Counted from the first letter of the stretch, positions 1-6,039 are shown. The stretch is DNA of 8,045 bases from an uncultured Cellvibrio sp. (GCA_946482345.1 CAMLRJ010000136.1:1-8045); one strand, 5' to 3'. Notes: a model not told the origin generated them from the sequence alone. A program made the numbers and translations.

Positions 1-359
1 TGTCCCACCTGCGTCCACACCAGTTCCTGGTCGACCCGGCAGGCGACGAAGAGTTCCACTCCCGAAACGTATTCGGATTTGTTGTCTTCACGGTAAAGCA
101 TATCGTTGGCGAGCATGACCGACACGCGCAGATTGTTGGCGGCGGGCGAGAGGCAGGTCAGCATCTGAAAGGGCGAGGTGACTTCCTGGTCGTTACGGGC
201 CGAAAGATAAAAGTCGCGAATGCACTCGATCACTTTTTTGGCGGCGCCCCGGTTGCCCCAGGGAGTGGCGACGATCAACAGTTGTCCGTTGTCTTCCATA
301 TGGATTTCGGGGCGCGGACGAAAAGTGCGGCCGCTGTAGGAGCGTTCGGTGATGTCCAT
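1..359 (-). CDS. Conserved-looking protein of unknown function, 3' end cut by window edge
   Basis: An open frame on the minus strand begins at ATG 359-357 and runs off the left edge without a stop; 119 complete codons are visible. The protein starts MDITERSYSG and is soluble-looking, with no signal peptide or membrane segment. Residues 76-119 contain NLRVSVMLANDMLYRED followed by SGVELFVA and WTQVG. This spacing resembles the part of PP2C-type phosphatases where a helix with 'AN..L' precedes 'GTT..VA...L..A.VGD', so a PP2C-like fold is my tentative inference. The metal-binding Asp residues of a true phosphatase are not evident in this portion. A GGAG sits about 10 bases before the ATG, and the ATG coincides with the onset of GC-rich codons. 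GC is about 58%, higher than the flagellar genes beside it. It lies 3' of flgN in the same direction and could be read from the flgM promoter. I do not recognise the gene by name. Confidence 0.7.
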   Translation of the reverse strand, partial: MDITERSYSGRTFRPRPEIHMEDNGQLLIVATPWGNRGAAKKVIECIRDFYLSARNDQEVTSPFQMLTCLSPAANNLRVSVMLANDMLYREDNKSEYVSGVELFVACRVDQELVWTQVG

Positions 360-423
360 TAGATTCCCACTCCGTATCTTTTGAGTTTAGTCTGGGCTTT
401 TTTGTAGGTGATTTATCCGTCAT
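193..423 (-). other. Possible short leader ORF overlapping the start of the unknown gene
   Basis: An ATG at 423-421 on the minus strand follows a strong GGAGGA ribosome site (428-433, about 5 bases before the ATG). Its frame starts MTDKSPTKKPRLNS and is lysine-rich. From about codon 22 it overlaps the unknown gene (1-359) in another frame, and it ends at 193 after 76 codons. The first 21 codons lie in otherwise non-coding sequence; the rest looks like a shadow of the GC-rich gene, being rich in Arg, Pro and His. Either this is a small translated leader, or the good ribosome site belonged to an intact gene whose frame has since shifted. A chance match is also possible. Confidence 0.25.
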
Positions 424-433
424 GGCTTCCTCC

Positions 434-451
434 GTAAACAATATTGTTAAC
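434..451. repeat. Near-perfect palindrome between flgN and the unknown gene
   Basis: GTAAACAATATTGTTAAC is an 18-base inverted repeat with one mismatched pair; the inner 12 bases (437-448, AACAATATTGTT) are perfect. It lies in the gap between flgN and the left-edge gene, immediately upstream of the strong GGAGGA site on the minus strand. It could be an operator half-site pair or chance in AT-rich sequence. There is no T-run to suggest a terminator. Confidence 0.35.
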
Positions 452-500
452 GGGTCGAAGCCTACATGAGGTTACTTTTGTTGGCAACGGGCTATCAAAC

Positions 501-974
501 CTACGCCTTGGCAAGCGTATAAGACCCCGTTGCCTGATTTTTACTGGCACCATTAGCGCCATAAAGAGACGGTGCTGCGACTTGCCCGCGGATCAAATTC
601 AAAATATGCCCGAAGGTTTTTTCCGAGCGGGATATGAGTTTGCCATTTACCTGATTGAGTGCCTGACATTCTTCGTAACAAGCAACTACTGTTTGCCATT
701 CGGCTTCAAGTGGTTTGGTGAGTGGATGACGGTTGAGGAATTGGCTCCAACCTTCGGCGGTTTGCGGTAAGTTTAGTTTGGACAGAACCTGTGCGCGAAA
801 CTTTACTTGTTGGGAAATTTGTTCGATCAATTGAATTTTGCGTTCAATTAAGGATTGCATGGGTGCAAGTTGGCGTTTTTCCAGACACTCACGTTCTTTA
901 ATTAAACAGTCAGCCAATTCATGGAGAGCCGTTTTATCTTGCTCGATCATTTGGCGAAGGGAATTAATATCCAT
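501..974 (-). CDS. flgN: Flagellar export chaperone FlgN
   Basis: This encodes a 157-residue cytoplasmic chaperone. In the family, FlgN binds the C-termini of the hook-filament junction proteins FlgK and FlgL and delivers them to the type III export gate. The protein is almost entirely helical by eye, with charged heptad-like stretches at residues 5-65. It has the family's central NQVNG motif (107-111) and a C-terminal LYGANG segment (137-142) before a tail ending in LAKA, all typical of gammaproteobacterial FlgN. The length is normal for the family. ATG 974-972 is preceded by GAGG with suitable spacing. It lies 73 bases after the flgM stop in the same direction, with no convincing terminator between them, so it is probably co-transcribed with flgM from the sigma28 promoter at 1432-1458. 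Identification rests on motifs and on position next to flgM and flgA. Confidence 0.9.
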   Translation of the reverse strand: MDINSLRQMIEQDKTALHELADCLIKERECLEKRQLAPMQSLIERKIQLIEQISQQVKFRAQVLSKLNLPQTAEGWSQFLNRHPLTKPLEAEWQTVVACYEECQALNQVNGKLISRSEKTFGHILNLIRGQVAAPSLYGANGASKNQATGSYTLAKA

Positions 975-1047
975 AGCAACCTCTATCTTTAAGCGAAAAA
1001 TTAGCCTGCCTCACAACCTTGGGGTGTTGTTTGGCCGCAATAAAGTT

Positions 1048-1362
1048 TTACCCGAGCAATTCTTCCTGATTGAGCAGAGCTTCAGCGATCCGCTCGGGGT
1101 TAACATGAAACTTGCCTTCTGCAATAGCCCGGCGAATTTCATTCACTTTTTCCAGATTGACGTCTGGAGATGAATCAATTTTGGCTTGAAGCTGGCCTAA
1201 TTTTTTTGCTTCCTGACTCAACTGCACCTGATCAGCTGATGCCTTGGCATCGGGTTTGGTTGCATCAGTTGTTGCCGAAACTGCCGGTTCGACAGGGCTG
1301 GAGGTACGACGAGTACCTTTTGGCGCGCTGCCACCTATGGTGTTGTTGGTATCAAAATTCAT
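1048..1362 (-). CDS. flgM: Anti-sigma28 factor FlgM
   Basis: This encodes a 104-residue negative regulator. FlgM binds FliA (sigma28) and blocks late flagellar promoters until the hook is finished, when FlgM is exported through the hook. The N-terminal half (1-45) is low in complexity and rich in Ser, Thr, Pro and Ala, as expected of this intrinsically disordered protein. The sigma-binding part is at residues 45-97: VQLSQEAKKLGQL, then VNLEKVNEIRRAIAEGKFHV, then NPERIAEALL, the classic FlgM C-terminal signature. I chose ATG 1362-1360 (MNFDTNNTIG), not the in-frame TTG two codons upstream, because GGGGA lies 7 bases before this ATG and the protein then begins like other FlgMs. It is followed by flgN and preceded by flgA. 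A sigma28 promoter lies in the 113-base gap upstream, so FlgM synthesis should be under autoregulation through FliA. Confidence 0.93.
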   Translation of the reverse strand: MNFDTNNTIGGSAPKGTRRTSSPVEPAVSATTDATKPDAKASADQVQLSQEAKKLGQLQAKIDSSPDVNLEKVNEIRRAIAEGKFHVNPERIAEALLNQEELLG

Positions 1363-1431
1363 GATCAAATCCCCAAGTGAGTAACGTAAATCAGATAAAG
1401 GTCGGTGACTGGATTAAGGTCTCCCTCAAGG

Positions 1432-1458
1432 CTATCGGCCGTTTATCTGGTTCCTTTA
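1432..1458 (-). promoter_or_regulatory. Sigma28 (FliA) promoter of flgM-flgN
   Basis: Read on the minus strand the site is TAAAGGAA, 11 bases, GCCGATAG. The enterobacterial/pseudomonad sigma28 consensus is TAAAGTTT-N11-GCCGATAA. The -35 core TAAA, the spacing and seven of eight -10 bases match. It begins 18 bases after the flgA stop and lies about 70 bases before the flgM ATG, implying a leader of about 60 bases. It would give flgM and flgN late expression independent of flgA. Confidence 0.85.
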
Positions 1459-1475
1459 ATCTATTTTTGAAATAT

Positions 1476-2225
1476 TTACAGTATTTCGACTGCTGCCTGA
1501 CCCACAACCCTGGCACTGATAATTCTGTCAGATTGATTGTTTCTTACCTTGATGTGCTGCCCCAGCTTGCCATCCGTCATGGCAGTTCCCTGCATCACAA
1601 CTTTAATACTGCCGGATTTGGCGGTGATGCTGACGGTTTCCCCGCGATTAACAGTTTTGGGTTGGTCGAGGAACGTGGATCGGATTGGATCGCCTGCATT
1701 GATTTGTCTTTTGGCGGCTTTACCGACAACATCCCGAAGTTGCACAGGCTCGCCCGACACCAGACTGATATCACGGGTTTCAAACTTCAGGTCAGCCTGT
1801 TCAAGTAAATCACCACGTGATATCTGAACTGCAGCAACCAGTACAGGCCTGTAGATATCCACTTGGGCCGGAAGATGAAAAGTCCATCCCGGGGAATCAT
1901 CACATCGACAATTTACCGTCACCTGACCACCAATACCGGCAGAGTCTTGCAGGCTGAAGGCAACGTCCTGTTTGCAGGCGGTTAAATTTAACCGTCGGTC
2001 AAAAAGTCCCAGTTTTATTTCAAGTCGTTCATTGTTTTCGGATTGGTAATGATCAAGCAGATAAGCTTCGGCCTGCTGGCGTAACTGCGCGAGATTGTGT
2101 GAACTGACCTGTGCTTGCAGCGGGTTACCCAGTCCCAATATAAAAAGACCCGTTATGCCAAACAACCTCGGTTGTATGGAACAAATCTTTTTAAAATAAC
2201 TTTTTAAATAACTGGGAAGATTCAT
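1476..2225 (-). CDS. flgA: P-ring assembly chaperone FlgA
   Basis: This encodes a 249-residue periplasmic chaperone that assists FlgI polymerisation into the P ring around the rod. Residues 1-38 form a signal peptide: basic start (KSYFKK), hydrophobic core around 22-32 (FGITGLFILGL) and a plausible cut after LQA. An N-terminal domain (about 40-120) contains cysteines 84, 106 and 108. A SAF-like domain (about 127-188) carries the typical VLVAAVQISRGDLLEQADL and the segment GKAAKRQINAGDPI. The C-terminal beta domain has VNRGETVSI, SGSIKVVMQGTAMTDGKLGQ and IKVRN, hallmark FlgA phrases. ATG 2225-2223 is preceded by AGGA at 6 bases. The length is within the family range. It is divergent from cheV, and a sigma54-like element at 2303-2320 may drive it. 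GC is somewhat higher than in the flgB-flgE genes. Confidence 0.94.
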   Translation of the reverse strand: MNLPSYLKSYFKKICSIQPRLFGITGLFILGLGNPLQAQVSSHNLAQLRQQAEAYLLDHYQSENNERLEIKLGLFDRRLNLTACKQDVAFSLQDSAGIGGQVTVNCRCDDSPGWTFHLPAQVDIYRPVLVAAVQISRGDLLEQADLKFETRDISLVSGEPVQLRDVVGKAAKRQINAGDPIRSTFLDQPKTVNRGETVSITAKSGSIKVVMQGTAMTDGKLGQHIKVRNNQSDRIISARVVGQAAVEIL

Positions 2226-2265
2226 TTTTTGTCCTATGCTCTACTTCAGATGACTTGAAAATCTC

Positions 2266-2292
2266 TAAAGCGCGACAGATTTCTGCCGTTAT
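2266..2292 (+). promoter_or_regulatory. Candidate sigma28 promoter of cheV-cheR
   Basis: TAAAGCGC, 11 bases, GCCGTTAT matches sigma28 in the TAAAG core, the GCCG core and the exact 11-base spacing. It departs from consensus at the -35 right half and at two bases of the -10. It ends 65 bases before the cheV ATG. Sigma28 control of chemotaxis genes is common in gammaproteobacteria. It lies just beyond the flgA sigma54-like element, between that element and flgA, so the two transcription start regions are close together. Confidence 0.6.
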
Positions 2293-2302
2293 AAGGTCAA
2301 CA

Positions 2303-2320
2303 AAGCAAAAGCTATGCCTT
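2303..2320 (-). promoter_or_regulatory. Candidate sigma54 promoter of flgA
   Basis: On the minus strand, AAGGCATAGCTTTTGCTT carries GG and GC separated by exactly 10 bases, with GGCA at -24 and TTTGCT at -12. Mismatches to the consensus (TTGGCAC-N5-TTGCA) are the two bases before GG and the C after GGCA. It lies about 78 bases before the flgA ATG, a normal leader length. Expression of flgA from a sigma54 promoter is known in Pseudomonas-type hierarchies. The match is partial, so this is a candidate only. Confidence 0.5.
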
Positions 2321-2357
2321 TATTATTAGACAAGATTGAATCAAACCGAGGTGAACA

Positions 2358-3308
2358 ATGGCCGGCGTAATGGATAGTGTCAACCAGCGCACGCAATTGG
2401 TGGGTCAAAATCGTTTGGAGCTCTTGCTGTTTCGTTTGAACAGTCAGCAGCTGTATGGAATCAACGTATTTAAGGTCAAAGAAGTTCTCCAATGTCCTCC
2501 GCTTAATGCAATTCCGGGGCGTAATCATGTTGTTCGCGGTGTCGCCCATATTCGTGGCGGAACCATACCGATCATGGATTTGAATCTGGCAATCGGTCGC
2601 AAAGCCTTAACTGAAATTGAAAGCTGTTTTGTCATCATCACCGAATACAACCGAACCGCTCAGGGATTTCTGGTGCGCTCTGTCGAACGCATTGTGAATA
2701 TGAATTGGGGTGATATTCATCCACCACCCAAAGGTGCGGGCAAAGAACATTATCTGACTGCAGTTACCCAGGTGGAGAATCAACTGGTTGAAATTATTGA
2801 TGTAGAAAAAATTCTGGCTGAAGTCTCGCCGATGAAAGAAGACGTATCGGCCGGTATTATTGAAGATGGAATTGCTGAAAAAGTAGTACAGAAACATGTT
2901 CTGATTGTTGATGACTCCACCATCGCACGAAAACAAATTCAGCGTGTTGTGGAAGGTATGGGCATACAAACCACTACCAAAAAAGATGGTGCAGAAGCAT
3001 TGAGTTATTTGAAAGAGTTATTGGCCGCCGGTAAAAATCCTTACACAGAATTAGTGATGATTATTTGCGACATTGAAATGCCGGAAATGGATGGTTATAC
3101 CTTCACTGCTGAAGTGCGTAACAACAATTCTCTTAAAGATTTACACATAGTGTTACACACTTCTTTAAGCGGTGTGTTTAATGAAGCAATGGTTAGAAAA
3201 GTAGGTGCAGATGATTTTCTGGCAAAATTCAATCCTGATGAATTGGCAAAAAGAGTAAATGATCGGGTACTGGCGATAACAGGCGAAAGTTTGTTACCGG
3301 GTGAATAA
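2358..3308 (+). CDS. cheV: Chemotaxis adaptor-receiver protein CheV
   Basis: This encodes a 316-residue cytoplasmic protein that couples chemoreceptors to CheA and can be phosphorylated to tune adaptation. A CheW-like domain spans about residues 18-158, including LYGINVFKVKEVLQ, IPGRNHVVRGVAHIRGGTIP, and IDVEKILAEV at the end. A receiver domain spans about 179-308. It has the acidic pair D185-D186 in VLIVDDST, the phosphoacceptor D238 in IICDIEMPEMDG, T268 in LHTSL, and K290 in FLAKF, so every catalytic position is intact. The length is normal for CheV. ATG 2358 is preceded by GAGGTGA (2348-2354), the same ribosome site sequence used by flgC and flgE. cheR follows 44 bases downstream, so the two are probably one transcript. 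The gene pair sits between flgA and flgB, as in Vibrio and pseudomonad flagellar regions. Confidence 0.95.
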   Translation: MAGVMDSVNQRTQLVGQNRLELLLFRLNSQQLYGINVFKVKEVLQCPPLNAIPGRNHVVRGVAHIRGGTIPIMDLNLAIGRKALTEIESCFVIITEYNRTAQGFLVRSVERIVNMNWGDIHPPPKGAGKEHYLTAVTQVENQLVEIIDVEKILAEVSPMKEDVSAGIIEDGIAEKVVQKHVLIVDDSTIARKQIQRVVEGMGIQTTTKKDGAEALSYLKELLAAGKNPYTELVMIICDIEMPEMDGYTFTAEVRNNNSLKDLHIVLHTSLSGVFNEAMVRKVGADDFLAKFNPDELAKRVNDRVLAITGESLLPGE

Positions 3309-3352
3309 GATTACTAATTAAAGATCCAGTTTTATGATTCGGGAATTAATCG

Positions 3353-4174
3353 ATGGACCAAAATGACTTCAATCAATTTCGACAGTTTTTGGAAGATGCC
3401 TGCGGGATTGCGCTTGGAGAAAACAAACAATATCTGGTGTCCAACCGCATTCGCAAAGTCGTAGAAGATAATAATATTGATAATCTGGGTGAATTGATTC
3501 AACTGCTAAAGCAGAATACCAACCGACGATTACGCGATCAGGTCATTGATTCAATGACAACCAATGAAACCTTCTGGTTTCGCGACAGTTATCCTTATGA
3601 TCATTTAAAAAATGTACATTTCCCGCAATTGATAAATGCCAAATCCATGGGGCCAGTCAGGATATGGTCCGCCGCTTGTTCGTCGGGGCAGGAACCTTAT
3701 TCTATTAGCATCATGGTGGAAGAATTCAAACGACAACAAATGGGAATTTTGCAAAAACCTGTGCAGATTATTGCAACTGATTTATCGACCAGTATCCTGG
3801 AGCACGCAAAATCCGGTCGTTACGACAAACTCTCTGTGTCCAGAGGGCTTTCACAAGAAAGACTGGAACGTTATTTTGATAATTCTGATTTAGAAAGTTG
3901 GACCATCAAGCCTTTTGTAAAAGAAAGGGTGGAGTTCCGTGTATTAAATTTAATGGATTCTTTTGCTTCACTTGGAAAATTCGACATAGTGTATTGTCGC
4001 AATGTTCTCATCTATTTCAATGCCGATTTAAAACAACAAATACTGAAAAAAATTCACTCATGCCTTAAACCCAACGGTGTTTTATACGTAGGATCATCAG
4101 AAAGCTTATCCGGTGTCCCCGGTTTATTTGAAATGATGAAATGCGAGCCTGGCATTTATTATCGGGCGATCTGA
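3353..4174 (+). CDS. cheR: Chemoreceptor glutamate methyltransferase CheR
   Basis: This encodes a 273-residue cytoplasmic enzyme that transfers methyl groups from S-adenosylmethionine to glutamates of methyl-accepting chemotaxis proteins, raising receptor activity during adaptation. An N-terminal helical domain (about 1-75) ends in the signature TTNETFWFRD (69-78). The SAM-binding core follows: RIWSAACSSGQEPYSI (103-118), the acidic ATDLS (141-145), the segment ERVEFRVLNLMD (191-202), and DIVYCRNVLIYF (211-222). A C-terminal LKPNGVLYVGSSESL (238-252) completes the fold. Length and motif order are those of full-length CheR. ATG 3353 has GGGA at 8 bases upstream; an earlier ATG at 3334 is out of frame. 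It lies 44 bases after cheV. No CheB demethylase gene is visible in this window. Confidence 0.96.
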   Translation: MDQNDFNQFRQFLEDACGIALGENKQYLVSNRIRKVVEDNNIDNLGELIQLLKQNTNRRLRDQVIDSMTTNETFWFRDSYPYDHLKNVHFPQLINAKSMGPVRIWSAACSSGQEPYSISIMVEEFKRQQMGILQKPVQIIATDLSTSILEHAKSGRYDKLSVSRGLSQERLERYFDNSDLESWTIKPFVKERVEFRVLNLMDSFASLGKFDIVYCRNVLIYFNADLKQQILKKIHSCLKPNGVLYVGSSESLSGVPGLFEMMKCEPGIYYRAI

Positions 4175-4228
4175 TCGTTTTTCTCTGTTAGTTTTTTAAA
4201 TCCTCCAGCTCTTCCTATTAATTACCAC

Positions 4229-4244
4229 CGGCAACAGCTTGCCG
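4229..4244. repeat. Small hairpin between cheR and flgB
   Basis: CGGCAA CAGC TTGCCG forms a perfect 6-bp stem with a 4-base loop. A further copy of the arm, GTTGCCG, at 4279-4285 can pair instead with CGGCAAC (4229-4235), giving two mutually exclusive pairings. No T-run follows on either strand, so it is not a clear intrinsic terminator. It lies in the 240-base cheR-flgB gap, upstream of the sigma54 promoter, where an activator site might be expected. Its role is unknown. Confidence 0.4.
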
Positions 4245-4349
4245 CTTGCAATTACTGCTCCTTCAATTAACCGCTTTTGTTGCCGCCTTCTTTACTTGAA
4301 TATAAAAATAAAAACTATAAAAATCAAATAGATACGGTTATTTATGAGT

Positions 4350-4367
4350 TTGGCACACTGGTTGCAA
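4350..4367 (+). promoter_or_regulatory. Sigma54 (RpoN) promoter of the flgBCDE operon
   Basis: TTGGCACACTGGTTGCAA matches the -24/-12 consensus TTGGCAC-N5-TTGCA, with GG (4352-4353) and GC (4364-4365) separated by exactly 10 bases. Transcription would start near 4377, leaving about 38 bases to the flgB ATG. Rod-hook operons are sigma54-dependent, with FleQ/FlrC-type activators, in Pseudomonas and Vibrio hierarchies. I did not identify an activator binding site. Confidence 0.93.
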
Positions 4368-4414
4368 AACATCTGGAAACGGAAATACACCGGCAATTTT
4401 TCAGAGACAAGATC

Positions 4415-4813
4415 ATGGGCATATCATTTGAAGCAGCATTGGGTATCCACGAGAAGGCGTTGAGATTTCGTGGTGAGCGTGCATCGGTTCTGGCGGATAA
4501 TTTGGCCAACACTGATACGCCTGGCTACAAAGCGAAAGATCTGGATTTCAAAACAGCTTTGCAAAACGCCAGTAAAACCACTGATCGATTCTCCATGCAA
4601 AAAACCAATCAATTACATATGACAGCGATTGGTTTTTCAGATCAGGGCGATGAATTGTATCGCGTTCCGCAACAAGCATCTTTGGATGGCAACACAGTTG
4701 AAGATCAAATTGAACATGCGGAATACATGAAAAATACTTTGGCTTTTCAAGCCAGTTTTCAATTTTTAAATAGCAAATTCACCGGATTGCGCACTGCAAT
4801 TCGTGGCGATTAA
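4415..4813 (+). CDS. flgB: Flagellar proximal rod protein FlgB
   Basis: This encodes a 132-residue axial protein of the proximal rod, exported by the flagellar type III system without a cleaved signal. The N-terminal helix and rod signature are present: LADNLANTDTPGYKAKDLDF at residues 26-45. The C-terminal DGNTVEDQIEHAEYMKN (91-107) and the helix to FTGLRTAIRGD are typical of FlgB. The frame is open upstream to 4277, but that extension (46 residues) is unlike FlgB and contains the sigma54 promoter. ATG 4415 (MGISFEAALG) therefore fits both the family length and the transcript start. The ribosome site is weak (AGAG at 8 bases). It is the first gene of flgB-C-D-E, with flgC 32 bases downstream. 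Confidence 0.95.
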   Translation: MGISFEAALGIHEKALRFRGERASVLADNLANTDTPGYKAKDLDFKTALQNASKTTDRFSMQKTNQLHMTAIGFSDQGDELYRVPQQASLDGNTVEDQIEHAEYMKNTLAFQASFQFLNSKFTGLRTAIRGD

Positions 4814-4845
4814 TTCCAATCATTCAATGGTTGAGGTGAACAAAC

Positions 4846-5283
4846 ATGGCACTCGGAAATATTTTTGATATAGCGGGAACCGGAATGAACGCACAAAGTT
4901 TGCGTTTGAATACCACCGCCAGCAATTTAGCCAACGCTGAATCAGCCAGTTCCAGTATTGAAGAAGTTTATCGTGCACGTCATCCGGTTTTTTCATCCAT
5001 CCATCAACAAGTGATGAGTAGTTATGCCGTGAGTGATCAGGATGCGCCAGCAATTGCCGGTGTAAAAGTCGATGCGATTGTAGAAAGTGATGCGCCTTTG
5101 GTTCGTCGTTATGAACCTGATCATCCAAAAGCGGATGCAGAAGGTTATGTGTTTTACCCCAATGTGAATCCGGTTGAAGAGTTAACCAACATGATTTCGG
5201 CTTCACGTTCTTTTCAAATGAATGTTGAAGTGATGAACTCAGCTAAACAAATGATGCAGCGTGTACTGACTTTAGGTCAATAA
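4846..5283 (+). CDS. flgC: Flagellar proximal rod protein FlgC
   Basis: This encodes a 145-residue axial rod protein that stacks with FlgB and FlgF between the MS ring and the distal rod FlgG. The N-terminus MALGNIFDIAGTGMNAQSLR leads into the rod-family motif TTASNLANAES (23-33). The middle has the segment GVKVDAIVESDAPLVRRYEP. The C-terminus holds NVNPVEELTNMISASRSFQM and a coiled-coil-forming helix ending MQRVLTLGQ, which is diagnostic for FlgC. The length is normal. ATG 4846 is preceded by GAGGTGA (4833-4839). It is 32 bases after flgB and 10 bases before flgD, in one operon. Confidence 0.96.
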   Translation: MALGNIFDIAGTGMNAQSLRLNTTASNLANAESASSSIEEVYRARHPVFSSIHQQVMSSYAVSDQDAPAIAGVKVDAIVESDAPLVRRYEPDHPKADAEGYVFYPNVNPVEELTNMISASRSFQMNVEVMNSAKQMMQRVLTLGQ

Positions 5284-5293
5284 GGAGTTAATC

Positions 5294-5995
5294 ATGTCCA
5301 TGGTATCTTCAACAACCAATACTGGTGCGGTCGATAATCTCAGCATTAACAAAAAGACCGAGACCAAAAAAAATAATAATGAATTGGGTCAAGCCGCATT
5401 TCTGGAATTGATGATCACGCAAATGAAAAATCAAAATCCATTGGAGCCACAGGACAACAGTGAATTTGTTGCACAACTTGCGCAATTTAGTTCGGTTGAA
5501 GGCCTGGAACGTTTGAATAAAAACTTTACCAGTTTTATGTCAACCAATGCATTGCAAGCATCTTCTCTGGTTGGTCGCAGTGTGAGTGTTGAAACGGATA
5601 AAAGTACATTGCTCGCAGGTGGTTTGGTTTCGGGCATGGTGAATCTGGATTACACCACCAAAGACACTAAAATTTCAATTTACGATGAAGTGGGTTCTTT
5701 GGTGCAATCGATTCCTGTTGGCGAACTCAGCAAAGGTGAAAATGTTTTCCGTTGGGATGGACAGAATATTGAAATCAACGGAAAACTTCTGGATTGGAAA
5801 GCTCCTGATAATGGTGCTGCAGTTGGCGTATATCGATTTGAAGTAACGGCAACACAAAATGGTAAAGCAGAATCCTTAAAAACATCGTTGAGTGCAAACG
5901 TGAATAGCGTCAGCATTAACGAAGATGGTGAATTAATTTTAAATCTGGCTGGAATTGGTCCGGTCAATGTTAAAGATGTTAAACAATTTAATTAA
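5294..5995 (+). CDS. flgD: Flagellar hook cap / assembly scaffold FlgD
   Basis: This encodes a 233-residue hook-capping protein that sits at the tip of the growing hook and promotes FlgE polymerisation; it is later replaced by FlgK. The flexible N-terminus (1-29) is Asn/Lys/Thr-rich. The conserved capping motif follows: FLELMITQMKNQNPLEP (36-52), then DNSEFVAQLAQFSSVEGL (54-71). The beta-rich C-terminal part has a tudor-like/Ig-like region, with KISIYDEVGSLVQSI, FRWDGQN and VGVYRFEVTA typical of the FlgD Ig-like domain (about 120-190). ATG 5294 follows AAGGAG at a normal spacing; an ATG two codons later is less well placed. The stop lies inside the first copy of a 15-base tandem duplication. 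It is 10 bases after flgC and 44 bases before flgE. Confidence 0.95.
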   Translation: MSMVSSTTNTGAVDNLSINKKTETKKNNNELGQAAFLELMITQMKNQNPLEPQDNSEFVAQLAQFSSVEGLERLNKNFTSFMSTNALQASSLVGRSVSVETDKSTLLAGGLVSGMVNLDYTTKDTKISIYDEVGSLVQSIPVGELSKGENVFRWDGQNIEINGKLLDWKAPDNGAAVGVYRFEVTATQNGKAESLKTSLSANVNSVSINEDGELILNLAGIGPVNVKDVKQFN

Positions 5996-6013
5996 TTTCA
6001 ATTTAATTAATTT
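5984..6013. repeat. Perfect 15-base tandem duplication at the flgD end
   Basis: CAATTTAATTAATTT occurs twice head to tail (5984-5998 and 5999-6013). The first copy holds the last three flgD codons (Gln-Phe-Asn) and the TAA stop; the second repeats them in the same phase after the stop. Each copy contains the palindrome TTAATTAA. It lies in the flgD-flgE gap, 16 bases upstream of the flgE ribosome site. Confidence 0.8.
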
Positions 6014-6039
6014 TTAAACGCGCACAGACGAGGTGAATC

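Noticed and set aside
444..770. Plus-strand open frame of 108 codons
   Set aside because: It lies antisense to flgN, has no family motifs, and its composition is that of a complement-strand shadow.
838..1173. Plus-strand open frame of 111 codons
   Set aside because: It is antisense to the flgN start and the flgM end; both of those are firmly identified.
1377..1827. Plus-strand open frames opposite flgA
   Set aside because: They overlap well-conserved FlgA coding sequence and resemble no protein family.
2607..2969. Minus-strand frame of 120 codons inside cheV
   Set aside because: It is fully antisense to the CheV CheW-receiver region and rich in His, Phe and Asn as expected of a shadow.
4160..4180. 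CGAT-CTG-ATCG followed by five T's at the cheR stop, as a terminator
   Set aside because: The stem has only four base pairs and overlaps the stop codon; too weak to call.
4820..5206. Minus-strand frame of 128 codons opposite flgC
   Set aside because: FlgC is unambiguous on the plus strand and the antisense product is low-complexity His/Leu/Trp-rich.
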